Positions 1 through 10,393 of a DNA stretch of 64,000 nt are shown in pieces. The position numbers and the translations under genes are program-made. The DNA lies in the NCBI RefSeq assembly GCF_011050055.1, contig NZ_DRGM01000082.1, forward strand, positions 1 through 64,000, given 5' to 3'. Positions within the stretch are counted from its first letter, which is position 1, and each line of letters starts with the position of its first letter. Under the pieces are notes generated by a model. The model worked only from the letters and a program-made list of their open reading frames with translations, was not told the DNA's origin and made no database searches. This DNA comes from Pseudoalteromonas prydzensis (lineage in GTDB: Bacteria > Pseudomonadota > Gammaproteobacteria > Enterobacterales > Alteromonadaceae).

Positions 1-852
1 AGCAAAGGGACTTATATGGTTAGCCCTAGTTATTCACCTGAGCACGGCGATTTCTCTGTTGGTGCGGCAATGTCACAACAAATAGTCAGCAAGTTACTTG
101 CCAGCACCCTCGCGGCTGCAAAGTCTTTAAACGATCAAACAATGGTGAGTGATATCACTGCGGTACTTGCGAAGTTAGATACAGGTTTAAAAGTCGGTTC
201 GTGGGGCCAGCTACAAGAGTGGCAACAAGATTGGGACGATAAACTTTCTCAGCATCGCCATGTTTCACATTTATTTGCCCTACACCCAGGTAATACTATT
301 TCACCGTTATTTACACCTGCGCTTGCAAAAGCCGCTAAAACAACATTGTTAGCACGCGGTGATCAAGGAACGGGCTGGAGTAAAGCATGGAAAATTAATT
401 TCTGGGCACGATTATTTGATGGCGATCATGCTCACCAATTACTGCAAGAACAGCTCAATGGATCAACATTAAAAAACTTGTGGGGTAATCATCCTCCATT
501 TCAAATCGACGGTAATTTGGGGGCGACAGCTGGCATTACCGAAATGTTGCTACAAAGCCAAAATCAAGAAATACATGTTTTACCTGCACTACCAAGTGAC
601 TGGCCGATGGGCAGCATCACGGGATTAAAAGCACGCGGCAATATAACAGTGAGTTTTAAATGGGCTAACCACCAGCTTACTCATCTTGAACTGAGCTCAG
701 CGTATTCACAAGCTGTGGTGATCAGAGCTGCTGCGCTTAACGGCAAGACTAAGGTGTTAACTCGTGATGGTAAAACAGTTAATGCGCGTTTCGAACAAGG
801 GGTATTGCAATTCGAAGCACTAAAAGCGGAGTCATACCAGCTCAAACTATAG
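1..852 (+). CDS. GH95 family glycoside hydrolase, C-terminal part
   Basis: This is the 3' part of a gene whose start lies left of the window; the frame is open from base 1. About 283 residues are visible. The segment RGDQGTGWSKAWKINFWARL and the later QIDGNLGATAGITEML are conserved signatures of the catalytic (alpha/alpha)6 barrel of GH95, and the closing residues form the C-terminal beta domain. GH95 members are alpha-1,2-L-fucosidases or alpha-L-galactosidases that trim terminal sugars from galactose in xyloglucan or host glycans. The gene is followed by a TonB receptor and by galactose genes, so it probably exposes galactose for this operon. The family call is firm; the substrate is inferred from context. 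Confidence 0.85.
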   Translation, partial: SKGTYMVSPSYSPEHGDFSVGAAMSQQIVSKLLASTLAAAKSLNDQTMVSDITAVLAKLDTGLKVGSWGQLQEWQQDWDDKLSQHRHVSHLFALHPGNTISPLFTPALAKAAKTTLLARGDQGTGWSKAWKINFWARLFDGDHAHQLLQEQLNGSTLKNLWGNHPPFQIDGNLGATAGITEMLLQSQNQEIHVLPALPSDWPMGSITGLKARGNITVSFKWANHQLTHLELSSAYSQAVVIRAAALNGKTKVLTRDGKTVNARFEQGVLQFEALKAESYQLKL

Positions 853-961
853 TGCCTAACAGGATTAATTTACATTATTTATTGTTTTTAGATATTAAAA
901 AATCAATAGGTTACGGCAGTTGTTGCAAAAATAATAACATTTAAAATATCAGAAGGTAACG

Positions 962-3871
962 ATGAAAAACTATATTGAACACACACACACTCGCTTACAA
1001 AAAAAGTTTAGCAGAACCTACATTTCACTCATAGTACTAGGCGCATTCGGAGGCGTTTTACCATGCATTGTTGCGGCTCAAGAATCGTTGCCGGAACCTG
1101 CAGCAAAAGAGTTAGCGAAAGATCCTGTTGATGATATTGAAATAATTTCTGTGACAGGACTGCGCTCATCGGTTATTGCATCGCAAGCCCGTAAATTAGA
1201 TTCAGATAAAATTATGGATGGTATTACGGCTGATGACATGAGCGCGTTACCCGATAATAGTATTACAGAAACATTGCAGCGGGTGGTCGGCGTAACAATT
1301 GATCGTTATATGCAGCAAGATGATCCTGAGCATTTCTCTGTTGAGGGGAATGGTGTTGCGGTACGTGGTTTAACCCAAGTTAGTAGCCAACTTAATGGCC
1401 GTAGTACATTTAGCGCTACGGGTGGCAGAACCTTAAGTTTTGGCGATATTCCCCCCGAGTTGATGTCGGCTGTGATGATTTATAAAAGCCCAACGGCAGA
1501 TCAAATAGAAGGGGGACTAGGCGGAACTATTGATTTAGAAACTCGTAAGCCTTTTCAACAAGATGGTCAAAAGTTTGCCTTTGATATTGCTGGCAATTAT
1601 GGCGATTTAATAGAAGAAACAACGCCGTCTTATTCGGCGCTTTACAGTAATTCATGGGATACCGATTTAGGGCGTATTGGCTTTTTGGCCGATTATGCCT
1701 ATTCGGAGCTTAAAACAAGAAATGATTCTATGTACTTACGGCCTTTTTTTACTCGTACTGACATTATTGGCAATGAAGGTCAAGAGGTCTATGTGCCACG
1801 CGGGGCTGACTGGCGCAGTATGAGTTTTGATCGTGAACGTGAAGGTCATTATTTAGCTTTGCAATGGGCGCCACGTGAAAACCATGAATTTACATTTACT
1901 TATTTTAATAGCCAGTACGATATGACGTGGGATGAAGATGCCATTTTTGTTGGTAATGATGCGTTAGCGATTCAAGTGGAACCTGGGGCCAGTTACGACT
2001 CACAAGGAGTGATTGAAAAAGGCCGATTGTACCAACCCGACATAGGGATTGCGATGGGATCTGACGTAAGAGTATCTACGCAAGATTCACGCACACAAGA
2101 CTACTCTTTAGAATATAAATTTTATAACGATAGTGTTGAGTTTAAGGCTTCGGCGCAATACGTTAAGTCATCGTCTACTGGATTTGATTCAACCGTCGCA
2201 ACCGAAATACTCGTGCCATACATTGATATTGACCTATCGGCAAGCCTGCCGCGCATTTCATCAGATGATGCTGCATTGACCGAGGTTGGTAATTACACTT
2301 GGAACTTCTCTCAAGATCAACTCTATAATCGTGAAGGCGATATGTTAGCTTTACAAGCTGATACTAAGTTTTATATTGAGCATGACATAGTGCGGGCGAT
2401 TAAAGTCGGTGTGCGGTATACCGACTCTTCATCTGATAACGCTGATACAGGTTATAATTGGAGCCCACTCGCGCCCTCATGGTTAAACTTAGTGGACGGC
2501 GATCCGGTGCCCACATCAGCAGATGTTAACCTAAATACGTTTGATAACTTTTTTGGTGGTGAAACGGTCTCGCCTTCAAGTGTGTATGCGCCAGTGGTTA
2601 GTTATGCACTGGACTACCCAAATAGCTATGCAAAATTGAACGATAAATTTGTTTATGATGAAGCCAGTAGCTGGGCTTATTGGAGTCAACGTAGTTTAAC
2701 GGATCCACAATATCAAAATAATCAATCAGAAAAGACCTACGCTGCTTATCTGATGGCGAACTTTTCATTTGAAGATTTGCCCTACCCCATTGATGGTAAT
2801 CTCGGCGTGCGTTACGTCAGAACTGAAAATAGTGCCGCAGGTTATTTAACCTTCCCTCAGCCTGATTTTTTTGGAGCAAGTGCATATAGCCCTACGCAAG
2901 CGGAAAATAGCTATAGTCATTTTTTACCTAGCTTTAATATGAAAGTTGAACTTGCGGAAAGTGTGTTATTGCGTTTTGCTGCCGCACAAGCCATAGCGCG
3001 ACCTGATTATTCACAAATGGCGGCAAACCAAGTGTTAAGTGCAGGTTATACAGAGGAGTTTCAAGAAGCGTTAACAATGGATCCCACTTTAACTGCGCAA
3101 CCAGAAAACTATTTATTAACCTCAAATTCTGATCAAAATCCTTATCTAGAACCGATGAAATCAACCCAGTTTGATTTGTCTCTTGAGTGGTACTATAGCG
3201 ATAGTAATACTGCTTATTTAGCGCTATTTACTAAAGACATAGACGGCTATCAAGCTAAGCAAGAAGTGACTGAATCGTACGGCGCACAGGGGTATGAGCA
3301 ATATGATTATAAAGTTACTCGACCCGTAAACTCTGGCAGCGCCAAATTGTCGGGTGCGGAAATTAGTATTAATCACTTTTTTACTTCACTGCCAACGCCG
3401 TTTAATGGTTTTGGCGTATCGGCAAATTATACTTATATTGATAGCTCAACAGATACCGAGCTAGATACTCAACCTGTTGATACCGATGGCTCAAGTTATG
3501 GCAAAATGCCTTATTTTGGTATTTCAAAAAATGCTTACAACGTGGTTGCTATGTATGAGCTTGATGATTTTCATATTCGGCTGGCGTACAACTGGCGAAG
3601 TAAGTACCTCACCTCTATTGGGGCTAATGGCTTTAACGGCAGTAATGCTGGAATTGATTGGAAATTACCTGTCTACAATGAGGCTGCTGGGTTCTTAGAT
3701 GCATCTATTGCTTATGATATCACGCAGAACATTTCTGTATCGCTTGAGGCGAACAACCTGACTAACGAAGTGAGTCGCAATATTATGCAACAAAATGCAC
3801 CTGGCAGTCAGTATAGCGCATATCACTATAGCGACTCTCGTTACACTTTATCTATTCGCGGCCGCTTTTAA
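962..3871 (+). CDS. TonB-dependent outer-membrane receptor, galactoside locus
   Basis: A 969-residue receptor with an N-terminal export signal (hydrophobic stretch about residues 22-39, ending CIVAAQ). A plug domain follows (about 60-200; motifs DNSITETLQRVVGV and GGTIDLETRKPF), then a long 22-strand barrel that ends in a C-terminal aromatic residue (SIRGRF). The plug and barrel style is the TIGR01782 type common in marine gammaproteobacteria. AGAAGGT lies 6 nt before the start. It would import oligosaccharides across the outer membrane using TonB/ExbBD energy. It sits between the GH95 enzyme and galT, so the cargo is likely a galactose-containing oligosaccharide; that is inference from position. 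Confidence 0.9.
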   Translation: MKNYIEHTHTRLQKKFSRTYISLIVLGAFGGVLPCIVAAQESLPEPAAKELAKDPVDDIEIISVTGLRSSVIASQARKLDSDKIMDGITADDMSALPDNSITETLQRVVGVTIDRYMQQDDPEHFSVEGNGVAVRGLTQVSSQLNGRSTFSATGGRTLSFGDIPPELMSAVMIYKSPTADQIEGGLGGTIDLETRKPFQQDGQKFAFDIAGNYGDLIEETTPSYSALYSNSWDTDLGRIGFLADYAYSELKTRNDSMYLRPFFTRTDIIGNEGQEVYVPRGADWRSMSFDREREGHYLALQWAPRENHEFTFTYFNSQYDMTWDEDAIFVGNDALAIQVEPGASYDSQGVIEKGRLYQPDIGIAMGSDVRVSTQDSRTQDYSLEYKFYNDSVEFKASAQYVKSSSTGFDSTVATEILVPYIDIDLSASLPRISSDDAALTEVGNYTWNFSQDQLYNREGDMLALQADTKFYIEHDIVRAIKVGVRYTDSSSDNADTGYNWSPLAPSWLNLVDGDPVPTSADVNLNTFDNFFGGETVSPSSVYAPVVSYALDYPNSYAKLNDKFVYDEASSWAYWSQRSLTDPQYQNNQSEKTYAAYLMANFSFEDLPYPIDGNLGVRYVRTENSAAGYLTFPQPDFFGASAYSPTQAENSYSHFLPSFNMKVELAESVLLRFAAAQAIARPDYSQMAANQVLSAGYTEEFQEALTMDPTLTAQPENYLLTSNSDQNPYLEPMKSTQFDLSLEWYYSDSNTAYLALFTKDIDGYQAKQEVTESYGAQGYEQYDYKVTRPVNSGSAKLSGAEISINHFFTSLPTPFNGFGVSANYTYIDSSTDTELDTQPVDTDGSSYGKMPYFGISKNAYNVVAMYELDDFHIRLAYNWRSKYLTSIGANGFNGSNAGIDWKLPVYNEAAGFLDASIAYDITQNISVSLEANNLTNEVSRNIMQQNAPGSQYSAYHYSDSRYTLSIRGRF

Positions 3872-3901
3872 CTGCACCTAGCAAAAAATAAAGCAATTAT
3901 G

Positions 3902-3923
3902 TTTTGGTCTTAACAGGCCAAAA
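3902..3923 (+). repeat. Small hairpin between receptor gene and galT
   Basis: Arms TTTTGGTC and GGCCAAAA pair over 8 positions (one G-U) around a 6-base loop. No T-run follows, so it is more likely an intercistronic processing or attenuation structure than a full terminator. It may lower galTK expression relative to the receptor. Confidence 0.35.
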
Positions 3924-3964
3924 ACATGTGGTTTGTATATTTTGGTAATGACTTTGGGGTTTAT

Positions 3965-5008
3965 ATGAATCGTTGTTTTTCGCCTACTGAGCATCCGCAT
4001 CGGCGTTATAATCCGTTAATAAATGAATGGGTGCTAGTTTCTCCTCATCGCGCAAAGCGTCCTTGGCAAGGGCAGTATGAAACGACACAAGCAGATGAAG
4101 TAGCAAACTATGATGAGAACTGTTTTTTATGCCCAGGTAATCAGCGTATCAATGGTGAACTAAACGAAAATTACCAAGCTACGTTTGTTTTTCAAAATGA
4201 CTTTGCAGCACTACAAGCCGACACCCCCGAATATGAGTCAGATGAGCCGCTTTTTAAACTCGTCTCTGAGCAGGGCGAGAGTCGGGTTATTTGTTTTTCG
4301 CCTGATCACAGCAAAAGCATACCGCAATTGAGTATTGCTGAAATAACAGCCATTGTAAAAACTTGGCAAAGCCAATGCAAAGAGCTTGGTCGTCACTATA
4401 AGTGGGTACAAGTATTTGAAAATAAAGGCGCTGTTATGGGCTGTTCAAATCCTCATCCACATGGGCAAATATGGGCGCAGCAGCATTTACCAACCTTGGT
4501 CAATAAGAAGCAACATGCGTTGTCTGATTATTATCAAACATATAAGCGCAATTTATTATGTGATTATGTTAAGCGCGAAATTGAGCTGAAAGAGCGGCTT
4601 GTGATCGAGCATGAAGAGTGGCTTGTTGTGGTGCCGTATTGGGCAAGCTGGCCTTTTGAAACCTTGTTACTGCCACGTTTTCCTGTAAGCCGAATGATCG
4701 ATTTAACCCCAGCACAACAAAGTTCATTGGCTGTGATCCTTAAGGAAATCACAATTAAATACGATAATTTATTTAATTGCTCATTTGCTTACTCGATGGG
4801 CTGGCATGGCGCGCCTTATGACGGACAAGTACACAGCGAATGGTTACTTCATGCTAGTTTTTTCCCGCCTTTATTACGCTCTGCCAGTGTGCGAAAATTT
4901 ATGGTCGGCTATGAAATGATGGCTGAACCACAGCGCGATTTAACACCAGAGCAGGCAGCCCAACAGCTTCGAGAAACGGCTAATACGCATTATAAGGAAG
5001 CCAGATGA
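3965..5008 (+). CDS. galT: Galactose-1-phosphate uridylyltransferase
   Basis: Leloir-pathway enzyme that exchanges UMP between UDP-glucose and galactose 1-phosphate. The active-site motif HPHGQ is at residues 164-168, putting the nucleophilic His at 166 as in E. coli GalT. The zinc pair CFLC is at 53-56, and a second signature ([23 protein letters not shown]) is near the C terminus. An in-frame ATG at 3926 was not chosen: it abuts a hairpin and has no ribosome site. The start at 3965 gives 347 residues, close to the E. coli length, with GGGG upstream. The gene overlaps galK by 4 nt (ATGA), so the two are translationally coupled. Confidence 0.96.
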   Translation: MNRCFSPTEHPHRRYNPLINEWVLVSPHRAKRPWQGQYETTQADEVANYDENCFLCPGNQRINGELNENYQATFVFQNDFAALQADTPEYESDEPLFKLVSEQGESRVICFSPDHSKSIPQLSIAEITAIVKTWQSQCKELGRHYKWVQVFENKGAVMGCSNPHPHGQIWAQQHLPTLVNKKQHALSDYYQTYKRNLLCDYVKREIELKERLVIEHEEWLVVVPYWASWPFETLLLPRFPVSRMIDLTPAQQSSLAVILKEITIKYDNLFNCSFAYSMGWHGAPYDGQVHSEWLLHASFFPPLLRSASVRKFMVGYEMMAEPQRDLTPEQAAQQLRETANTHYKEAR

Positions 5009-6153
5009 TGTCGTCTTATACTGCGCTTGAAGCATTTGAAAGTTTTTATTTGTCATCCCCTGAGCATGTTATTGATGCACCTGGGCGAGTTAATTTAATT
5101 GGTGAGCATACCGATTATAATGATGGTTTTGTGTTACCAGCGGCTATTAACTTTGCCACCAACATCGCCGCTAAAGCGCGTAGCGATCGCATAATAAATG
5201 TACTGTCAGTGGATTATCATTACCAACATAACTCTTTTAGTTTAGATGCAATTGCATTTAGCGAACAGCAAATGTGGGTTAATTATATTCGTGGCACAGT
5301 GGCAGAGCTGCTAAAAATTTACCCCGATATTCAAGGTGCTGATCTGGCGATTTCGGGTAATGTACCACAAGGGGCAGGCCTTAGTTCATCAGCAAGCTTT
5401 GAAATTGCGATACTGAAAACCTTGGTGGTGCTCAATCAATTACCACTTGATGGCGTGAAAGCGGCGTTAATTGCGCAACGAGCAGAAAACAATTTTGTGG
5501 GTTGTCGTTGTGGCATTATGGATCAACTTATCGCGTCGTTGGGTAAACAAGATCATGCAATGCTGCTTGATTGTCGCAGTTTAACCTTTGAATACGCAAC
5601 AATCCCGAACGATATAGTCCTGCTTATTATTAATTCTAATCAGCAAAGAGGCTTAGTTGAAAGCGAATATAATACGCGACGAATACAATGTGAACTGAGT
5701 GCTAAACACTTTGCTAAACCAGCTTTACGAGATGTTAGCTTGGCTGAATTAGAGTGCGAAGCAGCAAATTTAGAGCCACTCATTTACAAACGTGCTAAGC
5801 ATATTATTACCGAAAATGACCGCACAATACGTGCTTTTAACGCACTTAGAAGCAAGGATATGCGCGCCATGAGCCAGCTGATGAGAGAGTCTCATCTTTC
5901 TATGCAGTACGATTTTCAAATAACCACACCCGCAATTGATTATTTGGTTGATATTGTTGCCGACGTTTTAGGAGATAGCGGCGGTGTGCGAATGACTGGC
6001 GGAGGTTTTGGCGGGTGCGTTATCGCGTTAACTCCAGCTCATTTAATTGATCAAGTTAAAAGCACGGTCACCCAGCTGTATCAGGCTAAAACCGGTTTTA
6101 AAGCCGATATTTATGTATGTGATGCTATGGATGGTGCTTTTTTAAATAGATAG
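5005..6153 (+). CDS. galK: Galactokinase
   Basis: GHMP-family kinase that phosphorylates D-galactose to galactose 1-phosphate with ATP. It carries the galactokinase signature [19 protein letters not shown] (about residues 28-46), the phosphate-binding loop [13 protein letters not shown] and the C-terminal [11 protein letters not shown] motif. At 382 residues it has the length of the E. coli enzyme. The start overlaps the galT stop as ATGA, with AAGGAAG just upstream; a second ATG one codon on is also possible. galE, galM and a GalR-type regulator are not found next to it, so those steps must be encoded elsewhere. Confidence 0.97.
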   Translation: MMSSYTALEAFESFYLSSPEHVIDAPGRVNLIGEHTDYNDGFVLPAAINFATNIAAKARSDRIINVLSVDYHYQHNSFSLDAIAFSEQQMWVNYIRGTVAELLKIYPDIQGADLAISGNVPQGAGLSSSASFEIAILKTLVVLNQLPLDGVKAALIAQRAENNFVGCRCGIMDQLIASLGKQDHAMLLDCRSLTFEYATIPNDIVLLIINSNQQRGLVESEYNTRRIQCELSAKHFAKPALRDVSLAELECEAANLEPLIYKRAKHIITENDRTIRAFNALRSKDMRAMSQLMRESHLSMQYDFQITTPAIDYLVDIVADVLGDSGGVRMTGGGFGGCVIALTPAHLIDQVKSTVTQLYQAKTGFKADIYVCDAMDGAFLNR

Positions 6154-6201
6154 CGGTAGCTGAAAAATAATAATTAACAGTAATCAACAAGGTTTGCGAG
6201 T

Positions 6202-7758
6202 ATGAAATTAGCATTACTAGATATGGTGATATTTACCACCTATGTGGTTGGACTATTAGGGTTAGCGCTGTGGATATCAAAAGAACAAAAAGGTGCCAGT
6301 AAGAATACCGAAGATTATTTTTTGGCGAGCAAAGCCTTGCCTTGGTGGGCCATTGGCGCGTCGTTAATTGCTGCTAATATTTCTGCGGAACAAATAATTG
6401 GTATGTCAGGATCTGGTTATGCCATTGGTTTAGCAATTGCGTCATATGAATGGATGGCGGCGATCACGCTGATCATCGTGGGTAAATATATGTTACCTAT
6501 TTTCTTAAAAAATAAAATATTTACCATGCCGCAGTACTTAGAGCAACGCTTTGATAATAGAGTAAAAACCACCTTAGCACTGTTTTGGCTCGCGGTTTAT
6601 GTTTTTGTAAATTTGACCGCCGTGCTGTGGCTTGGTGGCTTAGCAATAGAGACTGTTGCGGGTGTAGATTGGTTGTACGGAATGATTTTTTTAGCTATTT
6701 TTTCAGTTGCATACTCACTATACGGAGGCTTGAAAGCCGTTGCATACACAGACATTTTACAAGTGGTTTTATTGGTGTTTGGTGGTCTGTTTTTAAGTTA
6801 TTTGGCGTTAGATACCGTGGCCGATGGCCAAGGCATTGTTGCTGGGTTTAATATTTTAACCGCGCAATTACCTGCGCATTTTACGATGATCTTAAGCCCT
6901 GAAAATAAGCACTATGCAAGTTTACCTGGGTTGTCTGTGTTACTGGGGGGGTTATGGATCATGAACTTCAGTTATTGGGGGTTTAACCAATACATAATAC
7001 AAAGAGCGTTAGCTGCTAAAGATATCAATGAAGCACAAAAAGGCATTGTTTTTGCGGCTTTCTTAAAGTTATTAATGCCCGTCATTGTGGTGTTGCCTGG
7101 GATTGCTGCGGTGGTTATTTTTCCGCAGTTAAGTGCTGCCGACCAAGCTTACCCAGCGATGATGTCGCTGATGCCGGTAGGGCTTAAAGGGCTTATTTTC
7201 GCAGCATTAGTTGCGGCTATAGTGTCGTCGCTTGCATCAATGACAAACAGTATTTCAACCATTTTCACAATGGACATTTATAGTCAACTAAGGCCTGGTA
7301 AAACTCAGCGTCATTACGTATTTGTCGGTCGTTTAGTTGTGCTTTTATCATTACTCATAGCTCTAATTGTAGCCCAGCCTTTACTAGGGCAATTTGAGCA
7401 AGCATTTCAATACATTCAAGAGTTTACAGGCTTTTTTACACCAGGAATTGTGGTGATTTTTGTACTGGGAATGTTTTGGTCTAAAGCGAGTTCTTTAGGA
7501 GCATTGGCGGCGGCGATTGGCTCGGCTGTGTGCTCTATTTTATTAAAAATTTATTGGCCCGCATTGCCCTTTATGGATCGGGTTGGCGTGGTCTTTTTAT
7601 TATGTTTATTGTTGTGTGTGATTGTTTCTTTAACCAAACCAGATCAAGGCCTGCGGGTTAAGTTAGCCGGTATTAATTTTGTTACTAGCAGCAGTTTTAA
7701 TATTGCGGCATGGGTTATTCTCCTTATCTTAACTGCCCTGTATGTTGTTTGGTGGTAG
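6202..7758 (+). CDS. Sodium/galactose symporter, vSGLT-like (SSS family)
   Basis: A 518-residue inner-membrane symporter with about 14 hydrophobic segments. Long stretches resemble the Vibrio parahaemolyticus sodium/galactose transporter vSGLT, as recalled: EDYFLASKALPWWAIGASL, IAANISAEQIIGMSGSGY, YWGFNQYIIQRALAAK and ALVAAIVSSLASMTNS. These include the sugar-gating Tyr region and the Na2-site serines. It lies 48 nt after galK on the same strand. The likely job is Na+-driven entry of free galactose into the cytoplasm, feeding GalK. The match to vSGLT rather than to the other SSS protein in this window makes galactose the best substrate guess. Confidence 0.93.
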   Translation: MKLALLDMVIFTTYVVGLLGLALWISKEQKGASKNTEDYFLASKALPWWAIGASLIAANISAEQIIGMSGSGYAIGLAIASYEWMAAITLIIVGKYMLPIFLKNKIFTMPQYLEQRFDNRVKTTLALFWLAVYVFVNLTAVLWLGGLAIETVAGVDWLYGMIFLAIFSVAYSLYGGLKAVAYTDILQVVLLVFGGLFLSYLALDTVADGQGIVAGFNILTAQLPAHFTMILSPENKHYASLPGLSVLLGGLWIMNFSYWGFNQYIIQRALAAKDINEAQKGIVFAAFLKLLMPVIVVLPGIAAVVIFPQLSAADQAYPAMMSLMPVGLKGLIFAALVAAIVSSLASMTNSISTIFTMDIYSQLRPGKTQRHYVFVGRLVVLLSLLIALIVAQPLLGQFEQAFQYIQEFTGFFTPGIVVIFVLGMFWSKASSLGALAAAIGSAVCSILLKIYWPALPFMDRVGVVFLLCLLLCVIVSLTKPDQGLRVKLAGINFVTSSSFNIAAWVILLILTALYVVWW

Positions 7759-8023
7759 TGAGGTTACTAGAATTAAATTTGTGCAGGCTATTTTATCGTC
7801 ATTGTAATGGGTATAGATTAGATAATGCATACCAGTTTAAGACGCATTGAGGCCGATTTTTAAACTTAGCTGTGAACTTAAATCGATGCTAAAATAGCTG
7901 CCAGACAAAAAATGTAAAAATGATGATTAACTGGATATTGCAGCCGATAAATAACAGCAAACGCGGTATTTTATTGTCGGCGCAGCACTGTCATGTTAAT
8001 GGGACCTCTAGGAAAATAGTAGA

Positions 8024-8269
8024 ATGGCTTTATTGATCAATAGCAAATGTATTAATTGTGACATGTGCGACCCCGAGTGCCCCAATGAAGCTATTTACAT
8101 GGGCGCTAAAATTTATCAAATAGATCCCGCAAAATGCACCGAATGTGTCGGCCATTACGACAAACCGACTTGCGTGAGTGTATGCCCCATTGATTGTATA
8201 AAGCCCGATCCGAACTATCGTGAAAGTATAGATCAACTGGCCGAGAAGTATGTAAGGTTAACGGGGTAG
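8024..8269 (+). CDS. yfhL: YfhL-family 4Fe-4S dicluster ferredoxin
   Basis: An 81-residue ferredoxin with two cysteine clusters: CINCDMCDPECP near the N terminus, and CTECVGHYDKPTCVSVCPIDC with the extended spacing typical of YfhL/Fdx ferredoxins. It is a soluble cytoplasmic electron carrier whose partners are uncertain. A ribosome site AGGAAA lies about 12 nt upstream. It stands alone: 265 nt separate it from the symporter gene and a strong terminator follows. That upstream gap holds no gene and only weak promoter-like sequence. Confidence 0.93.
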   Translation: MALLINSKCINCDMCDPECPNEAIYMGAKIYQIDPAKCTECVGHYDKPTCVSVCPIDCIKPDPNYRESIDQLAEKYVRLTG

Positions 8270-8306
8270 TTTAGTATTTATTTGTTATTTAACGAGCGTA
8301 ATTTTA

Positions 8307-8340
8307 AAACGAGAGACACTGTCTCTCGTTTTTAGTTTTT
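8307..8340 (+). terminator. Rho-independent terminator after yfhL
   Basis: Perfect 11-bp stem AAACGAGAGAC / GTCTCTCGTTT with a 3-base loop, followed by a T-rich tail (TTTAGTTTTT). Confidence 0.88.
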
Positions 8341-8493
8341 ATGAAAAGCAATAGTGTAATCTCATAAGTGTTTAATTAAAGCAAGTCTATTGTTAGTACC
8401 AATTTATTATTTTTTACTCTAAAAAGCATGCTCAGTGCGGTATGATAACTCTTTAATTTATAAATGATATTCCCTGAAATAAGGATTATTGCG

Positions 8494-10245
8494 ATGTTTG
8501 ATTTAAATGATATAAAGCAACGCGCGGCCAGCAAAACCTTCGATCTGGGTTGTGAATTGTATGCGTCAAATAGTGTGAGCAAATTACTGATTATTGATAA
8601 TCAAGCAATGGCAAGCGTGATGGGGCAGTATAAATACAAAGTCAGTTTAGAAAAGAGTGCCAGCGGGCAGTGTTTAGCAAGCTGCACCTGCCCTGCTGCC
8701 GATTATCAAGAGATATGCAAACACGCCGTTGCCGTTGCACTCAAAGTAAATAGTTTATCCGCAGCTGAATTCGCCGACGTAAACGCTAATGACACAACGC
8801 AAGACAATGAGCGCAGTGAATTAATCGCGTGGTTTTTAGATAAACCCAGCGATGAACTTACTAATATAATCATGGGCTTTTTAGATGGTTCAGAGCATGA
8901 ATACGACAAGTGGGCACTGATGATGTCAAACGACAAACAGGCACTGGACGCCAGCGAGCTAAGTAAACTTATCACCAAAGCGTTGCCTAAAACGCCAGTG
9001 TGGGGCTGGAATGAGGTGAGTAGCTATTTTGCTGGTGCAGACTCATTGTTTGAATTGATATTGCCTGCAATAGCAAAACTGTCCGTTGAACAGCAATGGA
9101 AATTAACCCTTAAAGCCTTGGTGCGTTTAAATGATGTACTTGAAGAAATAGATGATTCTGGCGGCTTTCGCTTTGAAATCGAAGGGCAACTTAACCAAAA
9201 CCTAAGCGAACTTTTTAATCAACTGCCTTGGTCTGATGAACAAAAAGCGCAGTGGATTTTTGAGCATTTTGCAGACTATAAATACGATGTGTTTCCTCGT
9301 GTGCCAGAAGATTTTGAGATAACGCCAAGTGTCAATGCCTTGTTTTTATCACACTGTGCAGCAGCAATAGAAAAACGCCTGCAAGCGGGTGTTGATTTTG
9401 ATGACTGGAGACAAAAAAGCGCACTTACCCGCCTTACGTCGGTATTAATAAAACACGCGCAAGCGCAGGATGATTGGCAACAGCAACTGCGTTTAATTAA
9501 AATAACCGCCCATGATTCAGCTGATTACTTAAAAATAACGGCGCTTTGCAAAGCGCGTAATGACCTGTTAGATGCCGAATACTATTTAAAGCAAGCCTAT
9601 CAACGCGCGCGCAAACCGCACGAACTGCTTGCATGTAAACGTGATGAAATTGATATTCGCCTTGAGTTATCAGAATTTAAAGCGGCATGGGCCATAGCGT
9701 GGCAGATATTTGCAGATAACCCGAGTTTTAATGGCTTTAAAGATTTACAAGCGTTACAACAAAAAACCGGCGTCATTGATGCGCAGTTTACGCAAACTGT
9801 AGAGCAATTATTGCTATCTCTTTCAAACCAAGGCACTCAGCTAAATAAAGGGGTTCATCGCTTTACTAATTATCCGAGAGAATTACTGGATTTTTATATT
9901 GATCAGCATGACATCGAAAAAGCGCGTTCATGGGCCGCAAAACATAAGGTTAAGTCGAGCCAATTGATAAAGTTGGCTGATCTAATTATGGCGCAGCACC
10001 CACAAGAGTCGATAGACTTGTATCATAAGTCACTGAGCGACATAATTGAAAAAACCAATAACGACGCCTACCGTGAAGCAACTAATCTATTAATTAAAAT
10101 AGAAAAAAGCTTAAAAGATAAGAGCGCTGACTGCACGCCACTGTATAACATGATTGCCGCTCTCATTAAGGATTTTAAACAAAAACGTAATATGATGAAG
10201 CTGTTGCGTGAATATTTTCCGAGATTGTTTTTAAGCAAAAAATAA
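8494..10245 (+). CDS. SWIM zinc-finger domain protein
   Basis: A 583-residue protein with an N-terminal SWIM zinc finger: CTC at residues 64-66 and CKH at 75-77 give the CxC...CxH pattern. The rest is helical, rich in Leu, Ala and Gln, with repeat-like helix pairs (about 300-580) that suggest a TPR-like scaffold. SWIM fingers bind DNA or protein; the cellular role of this family is unknown. The start at 8494 was chosen because AAGGA lies 8 nt before it; an in-frame ATG 30 nt earlier lacks one. It is a single-gene unit. Confidence 0.8.
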   Translation: MFDLNDIKQRAASKTFDLGCELYASNSVSKLLIIDNQAMASVMGQYKYKVSLEKSASGQCLASCTCPAADYQEICKHAVAVALKVNSLSAAEFADVNANDTTQDNERSELIAWFLDKPSDELTNIIMGFLDGSEHEYDKWALMMSNDKQALDASELSKLITKALPKTPVWGWNEVSSYFAGADSLFELILPAIAKLSVEQQWKLTLKALVRLNDVLEEIDDSGGFRFEIEGQLNQNLSELFNQLPWSDEQKAQWIFEHFADYKYDVFPRVPEDFEITPSVNALFLSHCAAAIEKRLQAGVDFDDWRQKSALTRLTSVLIKHAQAQDDWQQQLRLIKITAHDSADYLKITALCKARNDLLDAEYYLKQAYQRARKPHELLACKRDEIDIRLELSEFKAAWAIAWQIFADNPSFNGFKDLQALQQKTGVIDAQFTQTVEQLLLSLSNQGTQLNKGVHRFTNYPRELLDFYIDQHDIEKARSWAAKHKVKSSQLIKLADLIMAQHPQESIDLYHKSLSDIIEKTNNDAYREATNLLIKIEKSLKDKSADCTPLYNMIAALIKDFKQKRNMMKLLREYFPRLFLSKK

Positions 10246-10308
10246 ATAAGCCAGTGGACGATATTAAGTAGATTCAATTATTGCACAACTTAAAAAGAAT
10301 AGAGGGTA

Positions 10309-10335
10309 AATTTGGTAGACGGTGTCTGCCAAATT
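10309..10335 (+). terminator. Hairpin after the SWIM gene
   Basis: A 12-bp stem (AATTTGGTAGAC / GTCTGCCAAATT, one G-U) closes on a 3-base loop 64 nt after the SWIM stop. The T-run is poor, so it is a terminator only by position and stem strength. Confidence 0.45.
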
Positions 10336-10393
10336 GAGCTGGTTAAATCTTGCCTTTCTCTTTTAGCCATGTACCTCTAACTGTATTGATAAC

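Noticed and set aside
3926-3964. Upstream start for galT
   Set aside because: It adds 13 residues foreign to the family, directly follows a hairpin and lacks a ribosome site; the start at 3965 gives the standard length and His166 numbering.
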